DNA of 64,000 nt from Ruania halotolerans (GCF_021049285.1 NZ_CP088017.1:1871380-1935379), one strand, 5' to 3'. Counted from the first letter of the stretch, positions 8,522-18,095 are shown. The notes: generated by a model not told the origin, from the letters alone. Numbers and translations: made by a program.

Positions 8522-9367
8522 GTGACATGGTGGGAAGCCCTCGTCCTCGGGCTCTTTCAAGGACTGACCGAATTTCTTCCGATCTCCTCAAGCGCGCATC
8601 TGCGGATCGTCGGGGACCTGATGGGGCAGGATCCGGGTGCCGCATTCACCGCGATCACGCAGATCGGCACCGAGGCGGCGGTGATCCTCTACTTCCGGCG
8701 CGACATCGCCCGGATCATCAGCCGGTGGGCTCAGTCATTGCCGATCGGGCCGTGGAAGCGGCAGGTGCCCACCAACGACCCGGACGCTCGGATGGGCTGG
8801 TTCGTGATCTGCGGTTCCATCCCGATCGTGGTTCTCGGACTGATCTTTCAGGACGCCATCGAGCACGCGTTGCGCAATCTCTACCTCACTGCCTTGGTGC
8901 TCGCCCTGTTCGCGCTCATCCTCGGATTCGCGGATCTGAGGGGTCGCAAGGAGCGAGTCCTGACCGAGCTCACCTGGAAACACGCGTGGCTGTTCGGGTT
9001 CGCGCAAGCACTGGCGTTGGTGCCCGGGGTATCGCGCTCCGGTGGCACCATCACCGCCGGCCTGTTGATGGGGTATACGCGTGAGGCCGCAGCGCGCTAC
9101 TCGTTCCTCCTCGCCATTCCTGCCGTGCTCGGCTCCGGCTTCTACCAGGTTGCGAAGAGTGGCGGCACCGGGGGAGAAGCGGGCTTCGCACTCACCCTGC
9201 TGGCCACCATCGTGGCTTTCGGAGTCGGATACGTGGTGATCATCGCCTTCCTGAAGATCGTCTCCACCTACTCCTACCTCCCTTTCGTGTACTACCGGAT
9301 CGTGCTCGCCGCTCTCGTGGTGGCTCTGTTGCTCGGCGGGGTGCTCGAGCCGTTGCCCAGCAACTGA
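8522..9367 (+). CDS. uppP: Undecaprenyl-diphosphate phosphatase
   Basis: Integral membrane phosphatase of 281 residues that dephosphorylates C55-PP to the C55-P carrier used for peptidoglycan; the family also gives bacitracin resistance. The N-terminal signature [15 protein letters not shown] (with Glu18) and the second motif [10 protein letters not shown], which contains the conserved Arg-Ser, are both present, with about eight hydrophobic segments between and after them. GTG 8522 gives the family-typical start ([10 protein letters not shown]); a TTG start at 8513 is possible but less likely. It is divergent from the aldo/keto reductase and 52 bases upstream of mshC on the same strand. Confidence 0.96.
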   Translation: MTWWEALVLGLFQGLTEFLPISSSAHLRIVGDLMGQDPGAAFTAITQIGTEAAVILYFRRDIARIISRWAQSLPIGPWKRQVPTNDPDARMGWFVICGSIPIVVLGLIFQDAIEHALRNLYLTALVLALFALILGFADLRGRKERVLTELTWKHAWLFGFAQALALVPGVSRSGGTITAGLLMGYTREAAARYSFLLAIPAVLGSGFYQVAKSGGTGGEAGFALTLLATIVAFGVGYVVIIAFLKIVSTYSYLPFVYYRIVLAALVVALLLGGVLEPLPSN

Positions 9368-9407
9368 GGCGCAATGACACTGGCGAGGAACGCCACTGCG
9401 AAGTGGT

Positions 9408-9413
9408 TACGCT
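9408..9413 (+). promoter_or_regulatory. -10 of mshC (leaderless)
   Basis: TACGCT, 6 bases before GTG 9420. Confidence 0.45.
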
Positions 9414-9419
9414 AAGTTC

Positions 9420-10670
9420 GTGCAATCTTGGACTTCTCCCGCGATCCCCACCCTCCCTGGCCGAGGCCACGCCCTCCGATTGCACGACACGGCCACCCAG
9501 CGCACCGTCGATCCGGCCGCCGACGGCGTCGGCCGCCTGTACGTGTGCGGGATCACCCCGTACGACTCCACTCACCTGGGCCATGCCTTCACCTATGTGG
9601 CCTTCGACACGTTGCTCCGGGTGTGGCGCGATGCCGGAGTTGAGGCTTCGTACGTGCAGAACGTCACCGACGTCGACGATCCCCTGCTGGAGCGGGCCGA
9701 GGCGATCGGGGTGCCGTGGCGCGATCTCGCCGCTGATCAGGTGGCTCTGTTCCGATCCGACATGACGACGCTCCGCGTACTCCCGCCGACCCACTATGTC
9801 GGCGTGGTCGAGGCCATGGACCTCGTGGTCGACGCTGTGGAACGGCTCATCGCAGCCGGTGCCGCCTACTGGGTCGATCGCGACGTGTACGCGGATATCA
9901 CGGCCGATCCACAGTTCGGATCGGTGGGCCACCTGGACGACGCCACGATGGCAGCGTTGTTCGCCGAGCGTGGTGGCGATCCGCAACGGTCCGGGAAGCG
10001 ACACCCACTCGACCCGTTGCTCTGGCGCGGCGAGCGAGCCGGTGAACCCGCGTGGGATGGGCGCACCCTCGGTTCGGGGCGACCGGGATGGCACATCGAA
10101 TGCGGTGCGATCGCCGCCGAGTACCTCGGACTGCCGATATCCGTGCAGGGCGGTGGCGAGGACCTGATCTTCCCGCACCATGAGATGGGCACCAGCCACC
10201 TGCGTTACCTGGGTTCGGGCTCTGACGGCGCCGAGTCCACCGAGGAGCCGATCCGTGCGTTCGTGCACACCGGGCTGGTGGGTTACGACGGCCACAAGAT
10301 GAGCAAGTCGCGGGGCAACCTCATCTTTGTCTCCCGCCTCACTGCCGACGGCGTCGACCCCGCCGCCATCCGCCTCACCCTGCTCTCCCGCCACTACCGC
10401 TCCACGTGGGAGTTCACCGATCACCACCTCGATGAGGGCACGGCGCGCCTCCAGCGCTGGCGGGCTGCCGTGGCCGGCCGCGACAGTGCCGACGCGGTCC
10501 GAACCGACGCCGATGAGGTGCACCTGGAGCGGCTCCGCGCGGCGCTGGCACAGGATCTGGACACGCCGAGGGCCCTCGAGATCGTGGACGCGTGGGCCGC
10601 TGACGACGCAACCGAGCTGCTCGCCGATGCGGTGGACGCCCTGCTCGGTGTGGACCTGCGCTCAGCCTGA
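9420..10670 (+). CDS. mshC: Cysteine:GlcN-Ins ligase, mycothiol biosynthesis
   Basis: L-cysteine:1D-myo-inosityl 2-amino-2-deoxy-alpha-D-glucopyranoside ligase, 416 residues, which makes Cys-GlcN-Ins from cysteine and ATP in mycothiol synthesis. It descends from class I cysteinyl-tRNA synthetase: zinc/cysteine-binding Cys43 in CGITPYD, the HIGH equivalent HLGH at 52-55, and KMSKS at 293-297. It lacks the anticodon-binding region of true CysS, and its length and the ITPYDSTHLGHA sequence are typical of MshC. The GTG start is set 6 bases after a -10. The product marks a mycothiol-producing actinobacterium. Confidence 0.95.
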   Translation: MQSWTSPAIPTLPGRGHALRLHDTATQRTVDPAADGVGRLYVCGITPYDSTHLGHAFTYVAFDTLLRVWRDAGVEASYVQNVTDVDDPLLERAEAIGVPWRDLAADQVALFRSDMTTLRVLPPTHYVGVVEAMDLVVDAVERLIAAGAAYWVDRDVYADITADPQFGSVGHLDDATMAALFAERGGDPQRSGKRHPLDPLLWRGERAGEPAWDGRTLGSGRPGWHIECGAIAAEYLGLPISVQGGGEDLIFPHHEMGTSHLRYLGSGSDGAESTEEPIRAFVHTGLVGYDGHKMSKSRGNLIFVSRLTADGVDPAAIRLTLLSRHYRSTWEFTDHHLDEGTARLQRWRAAVAGRDSADAVRTDADEVHLERLRAALAQDLDTPRALEIVDAWAADDATELLADAVDALLGVDLRSA

Positions 10671-10680
10671 GGGGCCGAGG

Positions 10681-10764
10681 CTGTCACCAGTGAACTGTCA
10701 CGACCGAGCTGTCACCACTGAGCTGTCCCGACCGAGCTGTCCCGACCGTACCGTGACTGCTGAG
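10681..10764. repeat. 14-bp tandem repeat, about six units
   Basis: Six head-to-tail units of exactly 14 bases starting at 10681, 10695, 10709, 10723, 10737 and 10751. The consensus is close to CTGTCNCGACCGAG; the first and last units are degenerate. It fills most of the gap between the convergent mshC and PAC2 genes. It is not a hairpin terminator, and no open frame of note crosses it. Confidence 0.85.
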
Positions 10765-10777
10765 CCGCCCGACACCC

Positions 10778-11662
10778 TCAGTGCCCAGGGTCGCGTCGGC
10801 GCAGATACTTCTCGAACTCCCGTGCGATCGCCTCCCCGGAGGCCTCCGGAAGCTCGGCAGTGTCCTTGGCTTCCTCAAGCTGACGCACGTACTCGGCCAC
10901 CTCGGGATCGTCGGAGGCGAGTTCGTCCACACCGTCCTGCCACGCCTTCGCGTCCTCGGCCAGCTCACCCACCGGGGTTGGCTCACCGAGTAGCTCCTCG
11001 AGTGCGTTCAGGAGGGCGAGCGTGGCCTTGGGCGAGGGGGGCTGCGCCACGTAGTGCGGAACGGCGGCCCACACATTCAATGCGTGCAGACGGCGTTCAG
11101 TGGCCATATGCGTGAGCACTCCGGTGATCCCCGTCGGACCCTCGTACTCGCTCGCCTCCACCTCCAGCAGGGCCTGAACCTTGGGGTCATCTGAGCTGGT
11201 CTGCACCGGGATCGGGCGAGTGTGTGGCACGTCCGCCAGAAGTGCACCCATGCACACGATGGTGCTCACGCCCAGTTCTTCAGCGATGTCGAGCACCTGG
11301 CGGCAGAACTCCCGCCACCGCATCGACGGTTCCACCCCTTGGACCAGCACGATCCGCCGACCCAGCTGCGGTGACACAGTCACCGAGACTGTGGTGCTCG
11401 GCCAGGTGAGGGTGCGCGCCCCGTCGTCGTCCCGGCCCACCATCGGCCGGTTCACCTGGAAGTCGTGGAAGTCGTCGATGTCGAGGCTGTGCACCTCACG
11501 GACGTCCCACGCCTCGGCGATCTGCGCGAGTGCAGTGCTGGCGGCCGAGCCGGCGTCGTTCCAGCCTTCGAATGCGGCGATCAGCATGGCCGGTGGGACG
11601 TCGGGAGCGTGATCGGCCGTCGGCTGCTCGTCCGGCTCGCGATGGCGTGGCTGACTGGTCAC
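10778..11662 (-). CDS. PAC2 family protein
   Basis: 294-residue member of the PAC2 family, named after a eukaryotic proteasome assembly chaperone. The conserved core AAFEGWNDAGSAAS is at about 28-41, followed by the alpha/beta core with GVEPSMRW and LLADVPHTRP. The C-terminal 60 residues are acidic and helical. Actinobacterial PAC2 genes are often found near the Pup-proteasome genes, as here (2 kb upstream of arc side genes), but no assembly role has been shown for them to my knowledge. The GTG start has TAGGCT 6 bases upstream. It is convergent with mshC across the 14-bp repeats and divergent from the HAD gene. Confidence 0.9.
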   Translation of the reverse strand: MTSQPRHREPDEQPTADHAPDVPPAMLIAAFEGWNDAGSAASTALAQIAEAWDVREVHSLDIDDFHDFQVNRPMVGRDDDGARTLTWPSTTVSVTVSPQLGRRIVLVQGVEPSMRWREFCRQVLDIAEELGVSTIVCMGALLADVPHTRPIPVQTSSDDPKVQALLEVEASEYEGPTGITGVLTHMATERRLHALNVWAAVPHYVAQPPSPKATLALLNALEELLGEPTPVGELAEDAKAWQDGVDELASDDPEVAEYVRQLEEAKDTAELPEASGEAIAREFEKYLRRRDPGH

Positions 11663-11668
11663 CGCAAT

Positions 11669-11674
11669 AGCCTA
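11669..11674 (-). promoter_or_regulatory. -10 of the PAC2 gene (leaderless)
   Basis: TAGGCT on the minus strand, 6 bases before GTG 11662. Confidence 0.5.
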
Positions 11675-11745
11675 CGGCGTGCACGCGCGCGACCGGTCAG
11701 CTGGTGCCGGCTACGAGACGCTCCGACCCCGCGCGACACCACGCA

Positions 11746-11751
11746 TACACT
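11746..11751 (+). promoter_or_regulatory. -10 of the HAD hydrolase (leaderless)
   Basis: TACACT, 6 bases before GTG 11758. Confidence 0.5.
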
Positions 11752-11757
11752 GAGGCG

Positions 11758-12459
11758 GTGCCCACCATCACCACTGAGACCGAGTTGGCCGCCGTCCTCT
11801 GGGACATGGACGGCACCCTCGTCGACACTGAGCCCTACTGGATTGCCGCCGAAATGGCGATGTCAGCTGAACAAGGCGGCTCGTGGGACGAAAGCCTTGC
11901 CGAAGACCTCGTCGGGCTGCCGCTGCAGGTATCGGCGGCCGAATTGCAGCGTCGTGCCGGATTGCGCGGAACCGTGGAGGAGATCGTCGAGGAGATGATC
12001 GCCCGCGTGATCAGCGCCATCGCCACCGAGGGGCTGCCATGGCGGCCCGGAGCACGTGAGCTGCTCGATGCCCTGGGCCATGCGGGCGTGCCGTGCGCCC
12101 TGGTCACGATGTCCTGGCGGCGCCTGACCAATGTGGTGCTCACCGGCCTCGATCCGAATCCGTTCCAGGTCATCATCACCGGCGACGAGGTCACCCACGG
12201 TAAACCGCACCCGGAACCCTACCTACGGGCTGCTGCCGCACTCGGGGTGGATCCGGCTGCGTGCGTGGCCATCGAGGACTCCTTGCCGGGCCTGACCTCC
12301 GCCGAGGCATCCGGTGCGGCCGTGCTGGGCGTGCAGGCGAAGATCCCCATCCCGCCAGCCCCCGGCCGTAGCCGGCTTGCCACTCTGGAGGGGGTCACCG
12401 TGGCGCACCTGCGTCAGATCGCCGGTGGGGCCGTCGAGGACCGCCTGCTGCATGCCTGA
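11758..12459 (+). CDS. HAD superfamily hydrolase (beta-phosphoglucomutase-like)
   Basis: 233-residue phosphatase or phosphomutase of HAD subfamily IA. The nucleophile motif DMDGT is at 16-20 and is followed by LVDTEP, typical of sugar-phosphate phosphatases and mutases. A helical cap lies at about 30-95, motif II at VTMSW, motif III Lys in THGKPHPEPY, and the Asp motif at IEDSLPGL. The substrate is not readable. The stop overlaps the start of the M50 protease gene by 8 bases, so this gene heads the M50-TrmI-proteasome stretch. GTG 11758 is chosen because a -10 precedes it. Confidence 0.92.
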   Translation: MPTITTETELAAVLWDMDGTLVDTEPYWIAAEMAMSAEQGGSWDESLAEDLVGLPLQVSAAELQRRAGLRGTVEEIVEEMIARVISAIATEGLPWRPGARELLDALGHAGVPCALVTMSWRRLTNVVLTGLDPNPFQVIITGDEVTHGKPHPEPYLRAAAALGVDPAACVAIEDSLPGLTSAEASGAAVLGVQAKIPIPPAPGRSRLATLEGVTVAHLRQIAGGAVEDRLLHA

Positions 12460-13639
12460 ACCCGCCCAGTCCTCCACTCCGCGGCGCCCCGCCCGGCAGC
12501 GATCGACCACCCGCGGGTGGCGAATCGGCACATTCGGCGGCGCCCCGGTGATCGTGACCGCCGGCTGGCTGTTGATCGCAGCGGTCCTCGTGGCGCTGGT
12601 CGGACCTCAGTTGCAGACCCGCACTGGCGCCGGACCGATCGCCTACCTCTGGGCGCTCACCGTGCCGGCACTGCTGTTCGTCTCGGTGCTCGCCCATGAA
12701 CTCGCGCACGGTTTTGCCGCGCGGTGGCGCAACGTCCCCGTCCGCGAGTATGTGGTGACCCTGTGGGGCGGGCACACCTCCTTCAGCACCGGACTGCGTA
12801 CCCCCACGGATTCGGCGATCGTCGCTGTGGCGGGTCCGCTCGCGAACCTGGCACTTGCCGCCCTGGGCTGGTTCCTGGGCGATGGCCTGGGCGGACTTCC
12901 TGGCCTGGCCGTGGCCGCATTCACCTATACGAACGCCTTCGTGGGCGTGTTCAACCTGTTGCCGGCCCTGCCGTTGGACGGCGGCAAGCTCCTCGAAGCG
13001 GCGGTCTGGGCGATCCGGTCCGACCGGATCAGCGGCACCCTGGTGGCGGCCCGCGCCGGGCAGGTGCTCGCCGTGGTGGTGCTGGTGGCAAGTATGGGGT
13101 GGCCCTTGCTGCAGGGAGGGCGGCCCAGCGTGGTCACCGTCATCTGGGCAGCGCTGGTGGCAGGGGTGCTCTGGTCCGGGGCGCAGGCGTCCCTGCGTCA
13201 TGCCACGGCCCAGCGGCGCGCCCGTGATGTGGACCTGGAGCGACTGGCCACTGGCGCGCACGTGCTGCCCACCGCCGGCACGGTGGCGGATGCCGATCGC
13301 GTCCTGACGGCCACGCCCTCGGTGGGGATCGTGCTGGTGGATGAGAAAGGCCGGCCCGTGGCGCTGGTGGACCGTCGCGCTCTCGGCGAGGTCCCGCAGC
13401 AGGGGCGGGAGCGGGTACCGCTGAGTGCTGTGGCGCACGCCGTTCCTCCGGCTGCACTGGTCACGCAGACCCGTGGGCCGGATGCCGTGGCTCAGGTGGC
13501 CCGTGCTGCCCAGGCCGGGGCCGCCGTCGTGATCCTCGTGGGCCTGGCCGGAGGTGGGCAGCGGACGGGCACGGCCCAGGTGCTGGGTTTGGTGCCGGTG
13601 GCCCAGGTGGTGCACCTGCTCGGGGGCCAGCGCGCGTAG
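12452..13639 (+). CDS. Site-2 protease family (M50) intramembrane metallopeptidase
   Basis: Membrane-embedded zinc protease of 395 residues. HELAH at 82-86 sits in the first transmembrane block, and the second metal motif NLLPALPLDGG (Asp166) lies in a later helix. The roughly 200-residue C-terminal region resembles a degenerate pair of CBS domains, as in S2P group 3 enzymes. Such proteases cut anti-sigma factors or membrane proteins, or clear signal peptides; the partner is unknown. It starts 8 bases inside the HAD gene. Its TAG stop is the first half of TAGACT, the apparent -10 of trmI. Conserved position next to the Pup-proteasome genes suggests a shared role in protein turnover (inference). 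Confidence 0.93.
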   Translation: MPEPAQSSTPRRPARQRSTTRGWRIGTFGGAPVIVTAGWLLIAAVLVALVGPQLQTRTGAGPIAYLWALTVPALLFVSVLAHELAHGFAARWRNVPVREYVVTLWGGHTSFSTGLRTPTDSAIVAVAGPLANLALAALGWFLGDGLGGLPGLAVAAFTYTNAFVGVFNLLPALPLDGGKLLEAAVWAIRSDRISGTLVAARAGQVLAVVVLVASMGWPLLQGGRPSVVTVIWAALVAGVLWSGAQASLRHATAQRRARDVDLERLATGAHVLPTAGTVADADRVLTATPSVGIVLVDEKGRPVALVDRRALGEVPQQGRERVPLSAVAHAVPPAALVTQTRGPDAVAQVARAAQAGAAVVILVGLAGGGQRTGTAQVLGLVPVAQVVHLLGGQRA

Positions 13640-13642
13640 ACT
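13637..13642 (+). promoter_or_regulatory. -10 of trmI nested in the upstream stop codon
   Basis: TAGACT: its first three bases are the stop codon of the M50 gene. It lies 8 bases before GTG 13651, giving a leaderless mRNA. Confidence 0.5.
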
Positions 13643-13650
13643 GCCCGCCC

Positions 13651-14736
13651 GTGACTACCGACCGCCAGCCCACCGGTGCCGACATCCGCCGTGGCCCGTT
13701 CCGGCCAGGGGACAAAGTACAACTGACCGACCCCAAGGGTCGGCTCACCACGATCACGCTCGCCGATGGCGGGGTGTATCACACCCACCGCGGGTCCTTC
13801 CCGCACGATGACCTCATCGGAGCACCGGAAGGCACAGTCGTCTCCACGACGGCGGGCATCGACTACCTCGCGCTGCGCCCGCTACTGGGTGACTTCGTCC
13901 TCTCCATGCCACGCGGCGCCGCCGTGATCTACCCCAAGGACGCTGCCCAGATCGTCACCCAGGCGGATGTCTACCCCGGCGCCCGCGTGGTAGAGGCCGG
14001 GGTCGGTTCCGGCGCTCTTTCGCTCTCCCTGCTGCGTGCGGTCGGAGACGGCGGATCCTTGCTCTCGGTGGAACGACGCGAGGACTTCGCCGAGATCGCC
14101 CGCGGCAACATCGAGGACTTCTTCGGCGGGGAGCACCCCGCCTGGACCCTGCAGATCGGGGACCTCGCTGATGTCCTGCCCACTGCGACCGAACCGGGCT
14201 CCGTGGACAGGATCATCCTCGACATGCTCGCCCCGTGGGAGAACCTCGATGCGGCCGCCGAGGCACTCGCCCCAGGTGGAGTGTTGCTCGCCTACGTGGC
14301 CACGGCCACCCAGCTCTCCCGGTTCGCGGAGGATACGAAGAAGGACGGCCGGTTCACCGAGCCGGTCGCCTGGGAGTCGATGGTGCGCGGTTGGCACCTC
14401 GAAGGGCTCGCCGTACGGCCGGAGCACCGGATGATCGGACACACCGGATTCCTCATCACCACCCGTCGGATGGCCCCGGGCACCGCGGCCCCCGAGCGCC
14501 GGCGCCGGCCCGCGCCCGGTGCCTACGCCGAGGAGGGTGTACCTGTGGAGGCGGACCAGCTCGCGGCGGACCTCGGCGAGCGGGACGTCTCGGCGAAGAA
14601 ACTGCGCAAACTGCGCCGATCCTTCGACGCCCGGCGCCGCGCACGTGAGGAAGGCAGCGATGGCGGCGAGCAGGACGCCAGCCCCGATCAGCAGGCGGAC
14701 CCACCGTCCTCGAAGCCGGGCGCTGACCTAGAGTAG
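13651..14736 (+). CDS. trmI: tRNA (adenine-58-N1)-methyltransferase
   Basis: SAM-dependent enzyme that makes m1A58 in the tRNA T-loop, 361 residues. An N-terminal beta domain (about 14-65) precedes the Rossmann fold; the SAM motif VVEAGVGSG is at 113-121, the acidic ribose-binding residue lies in SVERRED, and LDMLAPWE is the conserved motif near the active site. The last 70 residues are a charged, probably disordered extension. In actinobacteria this gene commonly lies immediately upstream of arc, as here. A GTG start directly follows a -10 nested in the preceding stop codon. Confidence 0.94.
   Translation: MTTDRQPTGADIRRGPFRPGDKVQLTDPKGRLTTITLADGGVYHTHRGSFPHDDLIGAPEGTVVSTTAGIDYLALRPLLGDFVLSMPRGAAVIYPKDAAQIVTQADVYPGARVVEAGVGSGALSLSLLRAVGDGGSLLSVERREDFAEIARGNIEDFFGGEHPAWTLQIGDLADVLPTATEPGSVDRIILDMLAPWENLDAAAEALAPGGVLLAYVATATQLSRFAEDTKKDGRFTEPVAWESMVRGWHLEGLAVRPEHRMIGHTGFLITTRRMAPGTAAPERRRRPAPGAYAEEGVPVEADQLAADLGERDVSAKKLRKLRRSFDARRRAREEGSDGGEQDASPDQQADPPSSKPGADLE
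14729..14734 (+). promoter_or_regulatory. -10 of arc
   Basis: TAGAGT, whose last base is the first base of the trmI stop TAG (14734-14736). Transcription would start near 14742 and give a short leader with the site GAGGGAG before ATG 14764. Confidence 0.4.
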
Positions 14737-14763
14737 GAGAATCGCCAGCGAGAGGGAGTCACG

Positions 14764-16416
14764 ATGGTCGACGACGGCACCGCTACTGTTCGCGAACGGG
14801 AGCTGGCCGAACAGGCCTCCTCGCTCGCCGCGAAGAACGAGCGGCTCGTCACCGCGTTGACCACGGCACGTTCGCAGCTGGTGGAAATGCGCTCCCAGCT
14901 CGAGGAGATGACCAAGCCGCCCGGGAACTACGCGGTCTTCCTGGCTGCCCACGCCGACCGCACTGTCGATGTGATCTCCTCCGGGCGCAAACTCCGCGTC
15001 GGTGTCGCACCGAGTGTCCCGGCCGAGTCGCTGCGGCCCGGCCAGGAGGTGCAGCTGAACGAGGCGATGACCGTGGTGGCGGCAGGCGGCTATGAGCCGG
15101 TGGGGGAGCTGGTCACCGTCAAGGAGGTTCTCGACGGCGAACGCGCCCTGGTCCTGGGCCGCGCCGAGGAAGAGCGTGTGATTCGCCTGGCCGGGCCGCT
15201 GGTCGAGTCCGGGGTACGGGTGGGGGACGCGCTCACCGTGGACACCCGCACGCACTTCGCCTTTGAGCAGATCCCGCGCTCGGAGGTCGAGGACCTCATG
15301 CTTGAAGAGGTGCCGGACGTTGCCTACACCGATATCGGCGGTATGGCGCGGCAGATCGAGCAGATCAAGGATGCCGTCGAGTTGCCGTTCCTGCACCCGG
15401 ACCTGTTCGTCGAGCACGGTCTCAAGCCCCCCAAAGGGCTGTTGCTGTACGGCCCGCCCGGTTGTGGGAAGACCCTCATCGCGAAGGCCGTCGCCACCTC
15501 ATTGGCGAAAACCGCAGCACTCGATGCGCAGGGTCACCCCGAGGGCGCCGCTCCGCCGCGCAGCTACTTCCTGAACATCAAGGGCCCCGAGCTGTTGAAC
15601 AAATTCGTGGGGGAGACCGAGCGACACATCCGGCTGATCTTCTCCCGTGCCCGCGAGAAGGCCTCACAGGGTGTCCCCGTGGTCGTGTTCTTCGACGAGA
15701 TGGAGTCACTGTTCCGCACCCGCGGTACCGGGGTCTCCTCCGATGTGGAGACCACGATCGTGCCGCAGTTGCTTGCCGAGATCGACGGCGTGGAACGGCT
15801 GGAGAACGTGATCGTGATCGGTGCCTCGAACCGGGAGGACATGATCGACCCCGCGATCCTGCGCCCCGGCCGGCTGGACGTGAAGATCAAGATCGAGCGC
15901 CCGGATGCCGAGTCGGCGCGGGACATCTTCACCAAGTACCTCACCGCCGACCTGCCGATCCACCCGGATGACCTCGCCGAGCACGGCGGAGACCCCGAAG
16001 CCGCGGTGACGGCGATGATCGAGCGGGTGGTGGGGCGGATGTACGCCGAGGAACCGGAGAACGAGTTCCTCGAGGTCACCTACGCCAGTGGCGACAAGGA
16101 GACGCTCTACTTCAAGGACTTCAATTCAGGGGCGATGGTGGCCAACATCGTGGACCGCGCGAAGAAGCAGGCCATCAAGGACCTGCTCGCCACCGGGGTG
16201 CGTGGCATCCGGGTGGAGCACGTGCTCAACGGCGTGGTCGATGAGTTTCAGGAGAATGAAGACCTGCCGAACACCACCAATCCGGACGACTGGGCCCGGG
16301 TGTCGGGAAAGAAGGGGGAGCGGATCGTGTTCATCCGCACGATCGTGCAACACAAGGGCGCCCCGCAGGCCAGCCGGACCATCGAGAACCTCAACCCGAC
16401 CGGCCAATACCTGTAG
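14764..16416 (+). CDS. arc: Proteasome-associated AAA ATPase ARC/Mpa
   Basis: Hexameric ring unfoldase of 550 residues that recognises Pup and feeds pupylated proteins to the 20S core. An N-terminal coiled coil (about 8-50) binds Pup, two OB folds follow (about 55-180), and the AAA module has Walker A GPPGCGKT at 230-237 and Walker B with Asp311-Glu312. The C-terminus is GQYL, the penultimate-Tyr motif that docks into the PrcA ring and opens its gate. A good ribosome site (GAGGGAG) precedes ATG 14764. It lies between trmI and dop in the usual actinobacterial order. Confidence 0.98.
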   Translation: MVDDGTATVRERELAEQASSLAAKNERLVTALTTARSQLVEMRSQLEEMTKPPGNYAVFLAAHADRTVDVISSGRKLRVGVAPSVPAESLRPGQEVQLNEAMTVVAAGGYEPVGELVTVKEVLDGERALVLGRAEEERVIRLAGPLVESGVRVGDALTVDTRTHFAFEQIPRSEVEDLMLEEVPDVAYTDIGGMARQIEQIKDAVELPFLHPDLFVEHGLKPPKGLLLYGPPGCGKTLIAKAVATSLAKTAALDAQGHPEGAAPPRSYFLNIKGPELLNKFVGETERHIRLIFSRAREKASQGVPVVVFFDEMESLFRTRGTGVSSDVETTIVPQLLAEIDGVERLENVIVIGASNREDMIDPAILRPGRLDVKIKIERPDAESARDIFTKYLTADLPIHPDDLAEHGGDPEAAVTAMIERVVGRMYAEEPENEFLEVTYASGDKETLYFKDFNSGAMVANIVDRAKKQAIKDLLATGVRGIRVEHVLNGVVDEFQENEDLPNTTNPDDWARVSGKKGERIVFIRTIVQHKGAPQASRTIENLNPTGQYL

Positions 16417-16429
16417 GGCCGAACGCGCA

Positions 16430-16435
16430 TAGGCT
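16430..16435 (+). promoter_or_regulatory. -10 of dop (leaderless)
   Basis: TAGGCT, 6 bases before GTG 16442, downstream of the arc stop. Confidence 0.5.
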
Positions 16436-16441
16436 GGCTCG

Positions 16442-18061
16442 GTGAGCGTTCGACGGGTGATGGGCATCGAGACCGAGTACGGCCTCCTCGGCGTGGGCAA
16501 TCCCGGCGCCAATCCGATGCTCATGTCCGCTCAGCTCGTGACGGCGTACGCGAATGAGGGGATGCCGGTTGCAGCCCGCGCCAGGTGGGATTACCAAGAT
16601 GAGGATCCGCTCTGTGACGCACGCGGGTTCCGGCGCGATCGCGCCGACGCCGACCCCAGTCTGCTCACCGACGATCCACTGCATCCGGCGCCTGAGGGCC
16701 AGACGCCCATCTCCCTGAGACGGCGGCCCGCGACTGCGCCGGAGACGGCCACGGTGGCCAATGTGATCCTCCCGAATGGGGCGAGGTACTACGTTGACCA
16801 CGCCCACCCGGAATACTCCAGTCCGGAGGTCACCACACCACGCGATGCCGTGCTCTGGGACCGGGCCGGAGAGCAGGTGCTCCTGCGCTCCAGTCGTTTG
16901 CTCGCCCAGATCGCGGGGATGCCCGAGGTGGCGCTGTACAAGAACAACACCGACGGCAAGGGCGCCAGCTACGGCACCCACGAGAACTACCTCCTCGACC
17001 GTGCCGTTCCGTTCGAGGACATCGTCACTGCACTCACACCGTTCCTGGTCACTCGGCAGGTGTTCTGCGGCGCCGGCCGGCTCGGCCGCGGCCAGCGCGG
17101 CCAGTCGCCCGGCTACCAGATCTCCCAACGCGCCGACTTCATCGAGGCCGAGGTCGGTCTGGAGACGACGCTACGCCGCCCGATCATCAACACCCGTGAC
17201 GAACCGCACGCCCAGGCGAGCCGCTACCGGCGCCTGCACGTGATCGTGGGCGACGCGAACGTCCTCGAGGTGTCCACCTATCTCAAGGTCGGCACCACGG
17301 CGCTGCTGCTGTGGCTCCTGGAACACGGGTCGGTTCCGCTGGAGTTGGCCGCCCTGCGCCTCGCCGACCCGGTCGGCGCGGCGCACGAGGTCAGCCATGA
17401 TCTGGACCTCACCCGCGAACTCGAACTGGAGGACGGGCGGGCGATGACCGCCTTGGAGATCCAGCGGGCTTACTGCCAGGTGCTCACCACCGCCGTCCGC
17501 GCCCATGCCGAGCGCACCGGCATCGCACCCGATCAGCAGACCACGGACGTGCTGAGCCGGTGGGCTGACCTGTTGCACCGGCTCGGTTCGGACCCCAGCA
17601 GCTGCGCCCGCGAGGTGGAATGGCTCGCCAAGCTCCGCGTGCTGGAGGCGATGCGCCGGCGGGACGGCCTCGGCTGGGACTCCCCGCGGCTGGCGGCCAC
17701 AGATCTGCAATGGTCCGACCTGCGCCCCGAACGCAGCATCTACGCCACCCTGCTCAACGCCGGAGCCATCGACCGGATCGTCGCCGAAGAGGACGTGGAA
17801 CACGCGGTGCAGCACCCGCCGCAGGACACCCGCGCGTACTTCCGCGGAGAGGCGATCCGGCGCTACCCGGACGCAGTGGCCGCCGCCAGCTGGGACGCGA
17901 TCACCTTCGACATCGAGGACTCGCCCGCACTGCAGCGGGTGCCGATGAGCGACCCGCTCCGAGGCACCCGAGAGCACCTGGGCACGCTCTTGGAGAACAG
18001 CCCGGACGCCGCCTCCCTCCTGGCCGCGTTGACCACCCCTGATCGCCGCCCCGGCACGTAG
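16442..18061 (+). CDS. dop: Deamidase of Pup / depupylase
   Basis: Glutamine-synthetase-fold enzyme of 539 residues that converts the Pup C-terminal Gln to Glu and also removes Pup from substrates. The N-terminal GIETEYG binds ATP/Mg. Asp119 in YYVDHAHPEYSSPE corresponds to the catalytic aspartate. A Dop-specific insertion precedes it (about 60-105), which together with length separates it from PafA. NNTDGKGASYGTHENY and [10 protein letters not shown] are shared family signatures. It is needed here because the Pup encoded next door ends in Gln. GTG start, leaderless promoter. Its TAG stop forms part of the -10 of pup. Confidence 0.97.
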   Translation: MSVRRVMGIETEYGLLGVGNPGANPMLMSAQLVTAYANEGMPVAARARWDYQDEDPLCDARGFRRDRADADPSLLTDDPLHPAPEGQTPISLRRRPATAPETATVANVILPNGARYYVDHAHPEYSSPEVTTPRDAVLWDRAGEQVLLRSSRLLAQIAGMPEVALYKNNTDGKGASYGTHENYLLDRAVPFEDIVTALTPFLVTRQVFCGAGRLGRGQRGQSPGYQISQRADFIEAEVGLETTLRRPIINTRDEPHAQASRYRRLHVIVGDANVLEVSTYLKVGTTALLLWLLEHGSVPLELAALRLADPVGAAHEVSHDLDLTRELELEDGRAMTALEIQRAYCQVLTTAVRAHAERTGIAPDQQTTDVLSRWADLLHRLGSDPSSCAREVEWLAKLRVLEAMRRRDGLGWDSPRLAATDLQWSDLRPERSIYATLLNAGAIDRIVAEEDVEHAVQHPPQDTRAYFRGEAIRRYPDAVAAASWDAITFDIEDSPALQRVPMSDPLRGTREHLGTLLENSPDAASLLAALTTPDRRPGT

Positions 18062-18064
18062 GAT
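18059..18064 (+). promoter_or_regulatory. -10 of pup nested in the dop stop codon
   Basis: TAGGAT begins with the dop stop TAG. Transcription from about 18071 would give a 25-base leader with AAGGAG for pup-prcB-prcA-pafA, allowing the proteasome core to be expressed apart from arc-dop. Confidence 0.45.
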
Positions 18065-18095
18065 CGACGGGACACCACAGTCGCAAGGAGAACCC

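Noticed and set aside
10681-10764. CRISPR-like reading of the 14-bp repeats
   Set aside because: There are no unique spacers; units are directly adjacent and only 14 bases long.
12395-13615. 406-codon minus-strand frame opposite the M50 gene
   Set aside because: His/Gln/Gly-rich translation with no domain; the M50 motifs are on the plus strand.
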